64,000 nucleotides of DNA from Kaistia granuli DSM 23481 (GCF_000380505.1 NZ_AQYH01000020.1:177799-241798), one strand, 5' to 3'. Positions 31,114 through 39,482 are shown, counted from the stretch's first letter. The notes: generated by a model not told the origin, from the sequence alone. Program-made: numbers and translations.

Positions 31114-31185
31114 CAGACGGCTCCGTATTGGCTGGGCGATGGGCCCGGCCGGAAGTCTTGTCTGTATCCGTTCCAAAGACCGTAG

Positions 31186-31208
31186 CTGGACGCTGCGTCA
31201 GCGTCCAG
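31186..31208. repeat. Perfect inverted repeat upstream of napE
   Basis: CTGGACGCTG (31186-31195) and CAGCGTCCAG (31199-31208) flank a CGT loop, 73 bp upstream of the napE start. No T-run follows on either strand. It may be an operator of the nap operon or an RNA hairpin between the heme oxygenase gene and napE. No FNR-type TTGAT-N4-ATCAA site is visible here. Confidence 0.45.
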
Positions 31209-31358
31209 TCGGAACCGCTGGTTCGGACGGGAAGGGACGATGGGCGCTGGTGCTGGATGGAAGGCAGCGGGAAGGAGGCGGTGTTCCCACGCAGGGGTGG
31301 GCGACGGATGGGCCTCGCGGAGGAGCGGACGGCGCTGGGTGCACCGTCCGGATTGCGT

Positions 31359-31961
31359 TTAGCCGAAGACGGTACCGACCAGGCCCTGGACGCGTCCGAA
31401 GGCGGCCTTGGCGCCAGCGATCATCCGGGCTTCCTCGGCCTCGTCGAGATCGAGCGCGTCGAGCGCTTCGGTGAAGGTCTTCCAATGCAGGCCGCGGCCT
31501 TCCGGCGCGCCGGCGAGGTGGCGGGCGCCGAATTCTTCCGACAGGCCGATCTTCGTCGCCGCCTTGATCAGGAAGGCGGCCCCGAGATTGGAACCCTCGG
31601 CGACATAGAGCCAGCCGAGCGCCGTCGGAATATCGGCGGTCTCGCCGAAGGCCGGTGCCTCGGTGCGCTCGGGCGCCACGATGCCGAGATCGGCGAAATC
31701 CCGCTCGATGTCGCCAAATCGGCGGCGGCCGGCGAGATCCGGCAGCAGGGCGTCGAGCGCCGGATTGGCGTAGAGCGCCTCGATGTCGCGATGGAAGCCG
31801 TGCTGGACGGCGAGGAACAGCGCGTAGCGTTCCTGGCTCTCGAACGGCCTGCCGGCCATGATCGACCCGTCGAGCCGCTCATGCGTCTCGCGTGTCTCGG
31901 CCTTCAGGGTCTTGGCGCGACTCGCGACGGGCGGGGGGACCAGATCGATGGTGCCGGACAT
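31359..31961 (-). CDS. Biliverdin-producing heme oxygenase
   Basis: 200 residues. It opens heme with O2 and electrons to biliverdin, CO and iron. The proximal heme ligand is probably the His in AETRETHERLD near residue 28, and GWLYVAEGSNLGAAFL near 117 is the distal helix of the bacterial family. MSGTIDLVPPPVAS is used as the start; a longer frame extends to 32084 without similarity. No phytochrome or heme-uptake gene is adjacent, so iron recovery versus chromophore supply cannot be decided. Confidence 0.85.
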   Translation of the reverse strand: MSGTIDLVPPPVASRAKTLKAETRETHERLDGSIMAGRPFESQERYALFLAVQHGFHRDIEALYANPALDALLPDLAGRRRFGDIERDFADLGIVAPERTEAPAFGETADIPTALGWLYVAEGSNLGAAFLIKAATKIGLSEEFGARHLAGAPEGRGLHWKTFTEALDALDLDEAEEARMIAGAKAAFGRVQGLVGTVFG

Positions 31962-32277
31962 GGCCTTGTGTCTCTCGCATAAAGTTGACTTCGTCGCCTT
32001 GGTATAGGGCTTGATCGTCCAGTCAAGGGTGTTCGCACGACGATGGCGCGAAAGCCGGGACGACCGGCGCACGACTTTCGGCACGCTTGGCCGGTGCCTC
32101 GCCTCAAGTATCCGATTGTGGCTGATCCGTGTCTAAAATTTATTTTTTCTTTGTGATCGTATATCTTCCCTCATGCGACAGTCCATATTCCATCTTAAAT
32201 TAACTTGATCTGGTATATATTAGGGGTATCGCAAGGCATAATCGCAAGTAGTTTGGATTATATTGGCAAATATTCGG
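31962..32277. other. AT-rich intergenic region
   Basis: Divergent spacer between the heme oxygenase gene and the betaine transporter operon. Positions 32130-32260 are clearly more AT-rich than their surroundings (runs such as aaaatttattttttc). I see no gene in it. The heme oxygenase promoter should be here but I could not place it. Confidence 0.5.
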
Positions 32278-32322
32278 CACTGATTTCAGTGATTTGACAC
32301 GGTAGGACTGCATCCCTATGGT
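32278..32322 (+). promoter_or_regulatory. Promoter and palindromic operator of the betaine transporter operon
   Basis: TTGACA (32294-32299, perfect -35) and TATGGT (32317-32322) are spaced exactly 17 bp. The perfect palindrome CACTGATTTCAGTG (32278-32291) ends 2 bp before the -35. Part of it (GATTTCAG) recurs inverted as CTGAAATC at 32330-32337, near the expected transcription start. This suggests a regulator binding on both sides of the promoter. Confidence 0.7.
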
Positions 32323-32354
32323 TTGATTGCTGAAATCATGTGAGGTTAGACCTA

Positions 32355-33383
32355 ATGATGTTGAAATCCGGTGGCATGGCCGCCGCGATCGCTGTTGCCC
32401 TTTTGTCGGCGACGAGCCTTCCCGCGCTTGCCCAGGAAGCTGATTCCGCCTGCGGTACCGACCGCACCATCGATATCGCCGAGATGACCTGGCCATCCGC
32501 GGCCGCCTTGGCCCATATCCACGCCATCATTCTGGAGAAGGGTTTCGGCTGCAATGTCGAGATCGTCACCGGCGACACCGTTCCGACATCGTCCTCGATG
32601 TTGACGCGCGGCAGCCCGGCGGTCGCGCCCGAACTCTGGACCAGCACGATCCAGGAGCCCTGGGCCAAGGGCAAGGCCGACGGCAAGGTCGTCGAACTGG
32701 CTGACGCCATCACCGACGGCACGGTCGAGGGATGGTTCATCCCGCGCTACGTCCAGACGGCGCATCCCGACATCAAGAGCGTCCAGGATGTCATCGCCCG
32801 TCCGGAGCTGTTTAAGGATCCCGAGGACTCCAGCAAGGGACGGCTCTACTCCTGTCCGCCCGGCTGGGCCTGCGAGATTTCCACCGGCGCATTGTTCGAG
32901 GCGCTCGGCATGAAGGACAAGGGCTGGAACCTGTTCTCGCCCGGCTCCGGCGGCGCGCTCGACGCCTCGATCGCCCGTGCCTTCACCCGCGAAGAGCCCA
33001 TCCTGTTCTACTATTGGGGTCCGACGGCCGTGCTCGGCAAGTATGACGCCGTGCAGCTCGATCTGGGCCCGACCAAGCCCGAAGTCTACGAGTGCAACAC
33101 CAACCGCGACTGTGACGACAAGCCCGGCGTGACGGCCTATCCGTCGTCGCCCGCCGTCGTTGGCACTGCGAGCTGGATCAAGACTGACGCGCCCAACGTC
33201 GCCGGCTATCTCGCCAAGGTCGGCCTGACCAATGCCGAAATCAGCGAGATCCTCGTCTATGGCGACGAGAACAAGGCCGACGCGGCCGCGACCGCGGCGA
33301 ACTTCCTGAAGACCAAGGAAGACCGCTGGACCAGCTGGGTTCCGGCCGAGGTGGCCGCCAAGGTCAAGGCCAGCCTCAACTGA
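32355..33383 (+). CDS. Glycine betaine/proline-type ABC transporter substrate-binding protein
   Basis: 342 residues. Periplasmic binding protein of the OpuAC/ProX type. The signal peptide MMLKSGGMAAAIAV... probably cleaves after ALA, before QEADSAC. The mature part contains IDIAEMTWPSAAALAHIHA and LPELW-like VAPELWTSTIQEPW, typical of quaternary-amine binding proteins. Four Cys residues (CPPGWACEI, CNTNRDC) suggest disulfides. ATG 32355 is preferred over an upstream GTG because GAGG lies 9 nt before it. First gene of a three-gene operon. Confidence 0.9.
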   Translation: MMLKSGGMAAAIAVALLSATSLPALAQEADSACGTDRTIDIAEMTWPSAAALAHIHAIILEKGFGCNVEIVTGDTVPTSSSMLTRGSPAVAPELWTSTIQEPWAKGKADGKVVELADAITDGTVEGWFIPRYVQTAHPDIKSVQDVIARPELFKDPEDSSKGRLYSCPPGWACEISTGALFEALGMKDKGWNLFSPGSGGALDASIARAFTREEPILFYYWGPTAVLGKYDAVQLDLGPTKPEVYECNTNRDCDDKPGVTAYPSSPAVVGTASWIKTDAPNVAGYLAKVGLTNAEISEILVYGDENKADAAATAANFLKTKEDRWTSWVPAEVAAKVKASLN

Positions 33384-33404
33384 CATAGCTTTTCAGGCGA
33401 TCGG

Positions 33405-33427
33405 ACGGCCGGGCGAACCCCGGCCGT
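33405..33427 (+). terminator. Intra-operon hairpin after the binding-protein gene
   Basis: ACGGCCGGG (33405-33413) and CCCGGCCGT (33419-33427) form a 9-bp stem with a CGAAC loop, followed by TTCCGTTT. Placed 22 bp after the stop of the binding-protein gene and before the permease gene, it probably limits or stabilises transcripts so the binding protein is made in excess. Confidence 0.55.
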
Positions 33428-33524
33428 TTCCGTTTGGCCGTCCCGATGCCGGACCTTTGGCCGGGCAGGGCGGACGCGCGCCTGGATCTTGCGCAAACCC
33501 CGCCCGCGCGGGCTCACGAAAGAG

Positions 33525-34400
33525 ATGAACTTGTTCCCCCAACTGATTGATACGCGGCCCTGGCGTCGCGCGGTCGATGATGGCCTGAACTGGGTCGTCC
33601 GCCATTGGGGCGGCACCTTCGAGGCCGCCGCCTATCCGCTCCTGGTGCTCCTGAAGGCGATCGAGGATCTGCTGATCGCGACGCCCTGGTGGATGATCAT
33701 AGCGCTCCTGACCGGCATCGCCTGGCTCGCCACGCGCCGCTGGCAGTTGCCGGCCATCGTGCTGGGCTCGCTGCTCTTCCTCGGCGTCATGGACCTCTGG
33801 AAAGACGCGATGACCACGATGGCGCTGATGATCGCCGCGACCCTCACGGCGATTTTCATCTCCATCCCGGTCGGCGTCTGGATGTCGCGCTCGTTCCGGC
33901 TGCGCCAGTGCGTCACGCCGATCCTCGATTTGATGCAGACGCTGCCGAGCTTCGTTTATCTGATCCCGACCGTGATGATCTTCGGGCCCGGCAAGATCCC
34001 GGCGCTGATCGCGACGATCGTCTATGCGGCGCCGCCGCTGGTGCGGTTGACCGATCTCGGCCTGCGCTCGGTCGATCCCTCGGTGATGGAGGCGAGCCGC
34101 GCCTTCGGCACCAATCCGCGCCAGCGTCTGTTTGGCGTGCAGATCCCGCTGGCGTTGCCGACCATTCTCGCCGGCGTCAACCAGACGACGATGATGGCGC
34201 TCTCGATGGTGGTGATCGCCTCGATGATCGGCGCCGGCGGTCTCGGCTACCAGGTGCTGCAGGGCATCGGTCGTCTCGAAGTCAGCCGCGGGCTGTTCGC
34301 AGGCCTCGGCATCGTCGCGCTGGCGATTGTCTTCGATCGCATCACCCAGGCGTTCGGCAGGCAGCTGCAGGCCCGCATCGGCATGCAGGAGGTACGCTAA
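33525..34400 (+). CDS. Glycine betaine/proline-type ABC transporter permease
   Basis: 291 residues, ProW/OpuAB type. Several membrane spans and the ABC permease EAA-like loop EASRAFGTNPRQRLFGVQIPLALP near residue 190. SMIGAGGLGYQVLQGIGRL near 235 is typical of the family. MNLFPQLIDTRPWRR is taken as the start; an upstream frame extension adds 12 residues. Its stop is directly followed by the ATPase ATG. Confidence 0.92.
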   Translation: MNLFPQLIDTRPWRRAVDDGLNWVVRHWGGTFEAAAYPLLVLLKAIEDLLIATPWWMIIALLTGIAWLATRRWQLPAIVLGSLLFLGVMDLWKDAMTTMALMIAATLTAIFISIPVGVWMSRSFRLRQCVTPILDLMQTLPSFVYLIPTVMIFGPGKIPALIATIVYAAPPLVRLTDLGLRSVDPSVMEASRAFGTNPRQRLFGVQIPLALPTILAGVNQTTMMALSMVVIASMIGAGGLGYQVLQGIGRLEVSRGLFAGLGIVALAIVFDRITQAFGRQLQARIGMQEVR

Positions 34401-35447
34401 ATGTCCGATATCCATGGAAAGACGGATCTCGCCATCGCCATGCGCGGCGTCACCAAGATCTTCGGCCCGGATCCGGAAGCGGCGCTGGCTCTGCTGCGGG
34501 CCGGCAAGTCGAAGGCCGAGGTGCAGGCCGAGACCAACCACGTCGTCGGCCTCGACAATGTCTCGCTCGACATCGCGGCCGGGCAGATCTTCGTCGTGAT
34601 GGGGCTGTCCGGCTCCGGCAAGTCGACGCTGATCCGCCACGTCAACCGACTGATCGAGCCGACGGCGGGCGAGATTCTCGTCCACGGCACCGACGTGCTG
34701 AAGATGAGCCTCAACGAACTGCGTACGTATCGCCGCACCAAGGTGGCGATGGTGTTCCAGAAGTTCGGCCTGTTGCCGCACCGTTCCGTCATCGACAACG
34801 TCGCCTACGGCCTGGAAGTCCGGGGCGTCGGCCGCAAGGAGCGGCTGGAGACGGCCGCCAAATGGATCGAGACGGTCGGTCTCGCCGGCTACGAGCATTC
34901 GCGCACCCGCCAGCTTTCGGGCGGCCAGCAGCAGCGCGTCGGCCTGGCGCGGGCGCTCGCGATGGATGCCGACATCATCCTGATGGATGAGGCGTTCTCG
35001 GCACTCGATCCGCTGATCCGCGCCGGCATGCAGGACGAGCTGATCACGCTGCAGAAATCGCTCAACAAGACGATCCTGTTCATCACGCATGATTTCGACG
35101 AGGCGCTGAAGATCGGCGATCGCATTGCCGTGCTGAAGGACGGCGCCTTGCAGCAGGAGGGCAAGCCCGAGGACATCGTGCTGCGTCCCGCCAACGAGCA
35201 TATCGAGGAGTTCGTGCGCCAGGTGAACAAGGCGCGCGCCATCCATGTCCGCTCGATCATGGAGCGCGGCGCGACCGAGCCGTGCGAGCAGTCGGTGTCG
35301 ATGGATGCGCGTTGCGAGGACGTGCTGCCGCTATTCGCAGAACATCAATGGGTCGGCGTCGTCGACGCCGACGGCAAGCAGATCGGCCGCGTCACCGCCA
35401 AGCAGGTGATCAAGGCGCTGGCCCGCCATACGCCTGGCGTCGGGTGA
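34401..35447 (+). CDS. Glycine betaine/proline-type ABC transporter ATP-binding protein
   Basis: 348 residues, ProV/OpuAA type. Walker A GLSGSGKST near residue 69, signature LSGGQQQR near 174, Walker B IILMDEA near 194. The N-terminal FGPDPEAALALLRAGKSKAE insertion is characteristic of ProV. The C terminus (about 285-345) resembles a single CBS-like segment (WVGVVDADGKQIGRVTAKQV), which in OpuA-type systems senses ionic strength. It starts one base after the permease stop. Confidence 0.93.
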   Translation: MSDIHGKTDLAIAMRGVTKIFGPDPEAALALLRAGKSKAEVQAETNHVVGLDNVSLDIAAGQIFVVMGLSGSGKSTLIRHVNRLIEPTAGEILVHGTDVLKMSLNELRTYRRTKVAMVFQKFGLLPHRSVIDNVAYGLEVRGVGRKERLETAAKWIETVGLAGYEHSRTRQLSGGQQQRVGLARALAMDADIILMDEAFSALDPLIRAGMQDELITLQKSLNKTILFITHDFDEALKIGDRIAVLKDGALQQEGKPEDIVLRPANEHIEEFVRQVNKARAIHVRSIMERGATEPCEQSVSMDARCEDVLPLFAEHQWVGVVDADGKQIGRVTAKQVIKALARHTPGVG

Positions 35448-35664
35448 GGGGGACAGGCATCGGAAACGAGGGGGAAGGGGCGCCAAGCCGCTTCTCCCCT
35501 TGTCGCCGACACGAAAGACGAGGCCGGCGCCGTTGCGAGGCGGGCTGCGCCGGACCTCCGCAACGGGGACGGCATCCGGTCAAGGCATGCCGTATCGAAC
35601 CGTCGCGCCGTTAGAAATCAATACGTCCAAGAGGTGAGGCTCTTGCGCCTTCCGTAGAGGTAGG

Positions 35665-35681
35665 TCATTCATATTGAATGA
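35665..35681. promoter_or_regulatory. Palindrome overlapping the HNH gene start codon
   Basis: TCATTCA (35665-35671) and TGAATGA (35675-35681) are a perfect 7-bp inverted repeat around TAT. The right arm contains the ATG (35678-35680) of the nuclease gene. A protein bound here, or an RNA hairpin, would block translation or transcription of the gene. Confidence 0.5.
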
Positions 35682-36619
35682 TTGTAAACTCGATTTTTAC
35701 AACCAATGATTATGATGTCTCCGATGGCCGCATCGATACGCGCTATGTTTTCAGGAGCAAAAATCTGAACCAGGCCGAGGCCTCGATCGGCAACTGGATC
35801 ATCTACTACAGGCCTGACAGGGCGGCCCGCTCGGCTCTCCCACCCGGCTATTTTGCCATGGCACGGGTTGAGTGCATCGACCCGGAGCCGTTGCGGCCAG
35901 GCTATCTTCTCGCGCGGATCGCGGACTATCGCGATTTCGATCGGACGGTGGCTTTCAACGAGGGTGGGCACTACTACGAGGTTGCGCTCCGCAAGGCGGA
36001 CGGTTCGAAGAACAGCGGGGCGTTAGGCCAGGGTGTTCGCAATCTGCCCAGACCCGAGTTCGAACGGATCGTCGAAGCCGGATTGGCGGCTGCCTCTGCC
36101 GATGCGCCGTTGCTCCGCCCCGAGCCAGACCGAACCATCTTCCCGAACCTAAGGCTTTTGCACGCCGCTGAAGACGCGGCAGTCTTCGTGCATGATGGGT
36201 CGTTGGTGCCCGCGCGGCGGGTCGAGACGAGGCTGGTTTCTCGCCCGATGCGCGACCCGGCATTTCCCGCAGCCGTGATGGCGCTCTACGACAACCGGTG
36301 CGCGATGACCGGGAGCCGGGTGATGGATTGTCATGGACGATGGGAAGCTGAAGCTGCCCATATCTGGCCCGTGGCCCAAGGAGGGCCAGATAGCGTTCGC
36401 AACGGCATCGCGCTTTCGCGCTCCGTGCATTGGATGTTCGACGCGGGGCTGTTTTCCATTGCCGATGACTACACGATCCTGGTCGCAAGCCGGCTTAAGC
36501 CCGACCAAATGCAAGGCTGGCCGCCTCTGAACAGAAAGCTAGCCGTTCCCGCACGTCCCGAGTTGCGACCGCATCCGAGCTATCTGCGGTTTCATCGCGA
36601 GAACGTCTTTGAGGGCTGA
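35678..36619 (+). CDS. HNH endonuclease with N-terminal PUA/EVE-like region
   Basis: 313 residues. The C-terminal half has an HNH nuclease site: CAMTG near 207, EAAHIWPVAQGG near 227, then VRNGIAL and SVHWMFDAGLF with the expected H, N and H. The N-terminal half (GNWIIYYRP, GYFAMARVECIDPEP, LLARIADYRDFDRTV) resembles the small beta-barrel PUA/EVE-type domains that read modified bases. That architecture would fit a modification-dependent restriction enzyme; this is inference from pattern only. It stands alone, with no methyltransferase beside it, and is less GC-rich than its neighbours, suggesting transfer. Confidence 0.75.
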   Translation: MIVNSIFTTNDYDVSDGRIDTRYVFRSKNLNQAEASIGNWIIYYRPDRAARSALPPGYFAMARVECIDPEPLRPGYLLARIADYRDFDRTVAFNEGGHYYEVALRKADGSKNSGALGQGVRNLPRPEFERIVEAGLAAASADAPLLRPEPDRTIFPNLRLLHAAEDAAVFVHDGSLVPARRVETRLVSRPMRDPAFPAAVMALYDNRCAMTGSRVMDCHGRWEAEAAHIWPVAQGGPDSVRNGIALSRSVHWMFDAGLFSIADDYTILVASRLKPDQMQGWPPLNRKLAVPARPELRPHPSYLRFHRENVFEG

Positions 36620-36662
36620 ACGCGCTCCATAAGCGTGGGAAAGAATTACCCATTCGCCATGG

Positions 36663-36700
36663 GGGAGAAGGGGCGCGGGGTGGGCGGCGCCCCTTCTCCC
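36663..36700. terminator. Large hairpin between HNH and VOC genes
   Basis: GGGAGAAGGGGCGC (36663-36676) pairs perfectly over 14 bp with GCGCCCCTTCTCCC (36687-36700) around a 10-nt loop. It lies between convergent genes and may terminate both, though neither side has a clear U-run. A related sequence (GCCGCTTCTCCCC, 35487-35499) lies before the HNH gene. Confidence 0.55.
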
Positions 36701-36710
36701 TCCGGGCGCC

Positions 36711-37148
36711 TCAGGCCTTCTGGGCCCGCGCGCCGAACGACCAGAGCACGCCGAACGGATCGCGCAGCTGGCCGTAGCGATCGCCCCAGAACTGAAGGTC
36801 GAGCGGCATGACGACTTCCATGCCGGCCTCGACGGCGCGGTTCCACCAGCCGTCTATATCGTCGGCAAGCTGCAGGTGCAGCGTGTAGCCCTGCGGCGTC
36901 TCGAGCGGATGGCCGTATTCCTCGTAGGGGTCGGCCAGCATGATCGAGCCACCATTGATGTAGAGGTGGATGTGCATGGTCCGCCCCTTCTCGTCGACGG
37001 GAACCCGCATCACTTCCTCGGCCGCCAGCGCGCGCTGGTAGAATTCCGACGCCTTCACGGCGCCGCCGACGCTGAGATAGGGCGCAACGCCGCTCAGAAC
37101 CTTCGGCATGGTGGCGAAGGTGCTGGCCTCGTCGGTCTTGGTATCCAT
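36711..37148 (-). CDS. VOC/PhnB-like protein
   Basis: 145 residues with the vicinal-oxygen-chelate fold: VAPYLSVGGAVKASEFYQRAL near residue 22 and ending in LQFWGDRYGQLRDPFGVLWSFG, the PhnB-like signature. Members include demethylases, glyoxalase-like and resistance proteins, so the reaction cannot be named. MDTKTDEAS is the start since AGGAG is about 4-8 nt upstream; an in-frame ATG lies 24 nt earlier. Confidence 0.85.
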   Translation of the reverse strand: MDTKTDEASTFATMPKVLSGVAPYLSVGGAVKASEFYQRALAAEEVMRVPVDEKGRTMHIHLYINGGSIMLADPYEEYGHPLETPQGYTLHLQLADDIDGWWNRAVEAGMEVVMPLDLQFWGDRYGQLRDPFGVLWSFGARAQKA

Positions 37149-37312
37149 CGTTCGTTCTCCTCTCGCTGCCACAGGGCAATCGGCAGCCGTCAGGCCGCCG
37201 TCATGAGCACGACGAGCGGGGAGGGCCGGTTTCGACAGGGCGACCGGATTTTTTCGGCGTCGGCGGGGACCGCCGGCGCGCCGGGCCCGTTTTCCGCTTC
37301 AGGCTCGGACCC

Positions 37313-38089
37313 TCAACGGATGGTGTAGCCGCCGTCGACGAGCAGATTGGCGCCGTTGACCATCGCGGCGCCGTCGCTGGCGAGATAGAGCGCGGCAAGC
37401 GCGATCTCCTCGGGCTGGGCGAAGCGGCGGGTCGGGATGTCGGCGCGGGCGCGCTCGCCCTTCTCGCCGGCCCAGCCGATCTTGGCGAGCTCGGTCTCGA
37501 CGACGGTCGGCGAGATGCAGTTGGCGGTGATGCCCTTCGGGCCCCATTCCAGCGCCATGCAATTGGTCATGCCGAGCAGGCCGGCCTTCGAGGCGGAGTA
37601 GGCGACATGGCCCTCGATGCCGATCACCGCCGCCTGCGAGGCGATGGTGACGATGCGGCCGCAGCCGGCGGCGATCATGTGGCCCGCCACCTCGCGCGAG
37701 AAGAGGTAGGGCGCGCGCAGATTGACCGCGAGCTGCAGGTCCCAGCTCTCGGTGGTCGTCGCCTCGGCCGGCGCCAGCATGCCGATGCCGGCATTGTTGA
37801 CGAGGATGTCGATCTTGCCGAAATGCGCCGCGACCTCGGCGACGGTGCGCTCGATCGTGGCCGCTTCGGTGACGTCGCCGGTCCAGCCCCTGTGGCTGTC
37901 GCCGAGCCCGGCCGCAAATGCGTCCACCGCCTCGTTCTTGTCGAGCAAGGCGAGGGTGGCGCCGTTGGCCGCGAACAGGGTCGCGAGCGCGCGGCCGATG
38001 CCGCCCGCCGCTCCCGTGATCAGGGCGACCTTGCCGGTCATGTCGAACGGGCGCGTCATGTCGGCGCGAAATGCCTGGTTGGCGGACAT
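37313..38089 (-). CDS. SDR family oxidoreductase (probable polyol or sugar dehydrogenase)
   Basis: 258 residues. NAD(P)-binding TGAAGGIGRA near residue 23, NNAG near 94, catalytic YSASK near 162 (Y-x3-K) and the C-terminal LLVDGGYTIR ending. MSANQAFRADMTRPF has GGAGG about 7 nt upstream; the frame stays open to 38815 without similarity. It is divergent from an epimerase gene across a 219-bp promoter region. Context suggests oxidation of a polyol to a ketose. Confidence 0.88.
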   Translation of the reverse strand: MSANQAFRADMTRPFDMTGKVALITGAAGGIGRALATLFAANGATLALLDKNEAVDAFAAGLGDSHRGWTGDVTEAATIERTVAEVAAHFGKIDILVNNAGIGMLAPAEATTTESWDLQLAVNLRAPYLFSREVAGHMIAAGCGRIVTIASQAAVIGIEGHVAYSASKAGLLGMTNCMALEWGPKGITANCISPTVVETELAKIGWAGEKGERARADIPTRRFAQPEEIALAALYLASDGAAMVNGANLLVDGGYTIR

Positions 38090-38205
38090 TTGGGTTCCTC
38101 CGAAGCCCTTGTCCCGGCAGGAGCCGGGCAGGCGAATGGCTGCACACCGCACGGTCATGGCAGGGCGATAGGGCAAGCTAGCCATGCCTCGTTCTTGAAC
38201 GCAAG

Positions 38206-38230
38206 TTTGTTTGCTGCTACTGCCAACAAA
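38206..38230. promoter_or_regulatory. Candidate operator between the SDR and epimerase genes
   Basis: TTTGTTTGC (38206-38214) and GCCAACAAA (38222-38230) form an imperfect palindrome (8 of 9 pairs) with a 7-bp spacer. AT-rich inverted repeats of this kind are typical targets of ROK-family repressors, and such a gene lies 1.2 kb downstream. It sits about 80 bp before the epimerase start and 117 bp before the SDR start. Confidence 0.45.
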
Positions 38231-38308
38231 TAAGCGATGGGGAAATCGCGAGGCCTGTCCGTCCGGCCCGGGAGCCGGTGTGGCGATCGAAACCGTGAGG
38301 AAGCGCTG

Positions 38309-39193
38309 ATGAAGAAGCTTGGCATCCATTCCTTCGTCTGGACCGGCGGCACCACGCAGGAAGACCTCGAAGGCGCGATGAAGAAGTCGCATGACCTCGG
38401 CTACGGCCTGATCGAATTCCCGCGCCTCGACCCGAAGAAGTTCGATGTTTCCTGGCTGGCGAAGCGGCTGCAGGACTATGGACTGAAGGTGGTCGTCACC
38501 ACGGGCCTGCCGGTCGACAGCGATGTCTCGTCGGAGGATCCTGCCGTGGTGAAGCGCGGCGAGGCGGTTCTGGCCGAGGCGATCTCCATCACCCGCGACC
38601 TCGGTAGCTCCAAGCTCGGCGGCATCATCTTCTCGGCCCACACCAAATATCAGAGCCTGCCAACCCGGAAAGGCTGGGACAACAGTGTCGCCGCGCTCGC
38701 CCGCGCCGCCGATATCGGCAAGGCCGCCGGCGTCTCGATGAACCTCGAAATCGTCAACCGCTTCGAGAGCAATCTGCTCAACACCACGGCGCAGGGCCTC
38801 GCTTTCATCGAGCAATCCGGCTCAAACAACATCTTCCTGCACCTCGACACCTTCCACATGAACATCGAGGAAGCCGATCCGGTGCAGGCGATCCGCACCG
38901 CCGGCGAGCGGCTCGGCTATTTCCATATCGGCGAAAGCAATCGCGGCTTCCTCGGCTCGGGCGTGATCAACTTCCCGGCCATCTTCGATGCGCTGCAGGA
39001 AATCGACTACCAGGACTGGATCACCTTCGAGAGCTTCTCCACGGAGGTCGTCGACAAGGATCTGTCGATCACCTGCGCGATCTGGCGCAATACCTGGACC
39101 GACAATGTCGAGGTGGCGCGCCTGGCCAAGGCCTATATCGAGGCGCGCATCGGCGAGGCCGCCCGCAAGGCCGCCACGGCGCGCTCGCTCTGA
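38309..39193 (+). CDS. D-tagatose/D-psicose 3-epimerase-like sugar epimerase
   Basis: 294 residues, the family's usual length, with a TIM-barrel AP-endonuclease-2 fold. The four metal ligands can be read: Glu in MNLEIVNRFE, Asp in FLHLDTFHMN, His in GYFHIGESNRG and Glu in WITFESFS. These enzymes epimerise ketohexoses or ketopentoses at C3. GAGG (38297-38300) lies 8 nt before the ATG. With the divergent SDR, the kinase and the GatZ-like gene it makes a ketose catabolic cluster. Confidence 0.88.
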   Translation: MKKLGIHSFVWTGGTTQEDLEGAMKKSHDLGYGLIEFPRLDPKKFDVSWLAKRLQDYGLKVVVTTGLPVDSDVSSEDPAVVKRGEAVLAEAISITRDLGSSKLGGIIFSAHTKYQSLPTRKGWDNSVAALARAADIGKAAGVSMNLEIVNRFESNLLNTTAQGLAFIEQSGSNNIFLHLDTFHMNIEEADPVQAIRTAGERLGYFHIGESNRGFLGSGVINFPAIFDALQEIDYQDWITFESFSTEVVDKDLSITCAIWRNTWTDNVEVARLAKAYIEARIGEAARKAATARSL

Positions 39194-39280
39194 TCGCGGG
39201 GCAGGGCCGGCGGACCCCGGTTGGCCCTCGCCCCGCGCGCGGTTCGTCCTCCGTCTCCTCCCGGGAGGCGTTCCGCCCTT

Positions 39281-39313
39281 GATGGATGGCGCCGGAACCG
39301 GCTGCCATCCATC
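39281..39313 (+). terminator. Strong hairpin downstream of the epimerase gene
   Basis: GATGGATGGC (39281-39290) pairs with GCCATCCATC (39304-39313), and inside it GCCGG (39291-39295) pairs with CCGGC (39298-39302) around AA, leaving one bulged T. CTTTCC follows. It may terminate the epimerase transcript or protect its 3' end. Confidence 0.5.
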
Positions 39314-39482
39314 CTTTCCAGCTCTGCCCGCGCGACGACGAGCCTTCTCGAAAGTCGCCAGGCGCGGTAATCAGGCGGACTGCGTCCCTGGCCTTAAATT
39401 CATCAGGGATCCCAGCCGGTTCCGACGAACCGCTCGCAAATCGATTCAGAACAGCAAGTCGCTTCAGAACGAGTTCCCGACC

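Noticed and set aside
31114..31358. FNR/anaerobox expected upstream of the nap operon
   Set aside because: No TTGAT-N4-ATCAA or close variant is present; only the inverted repeat at 31186 stands out.
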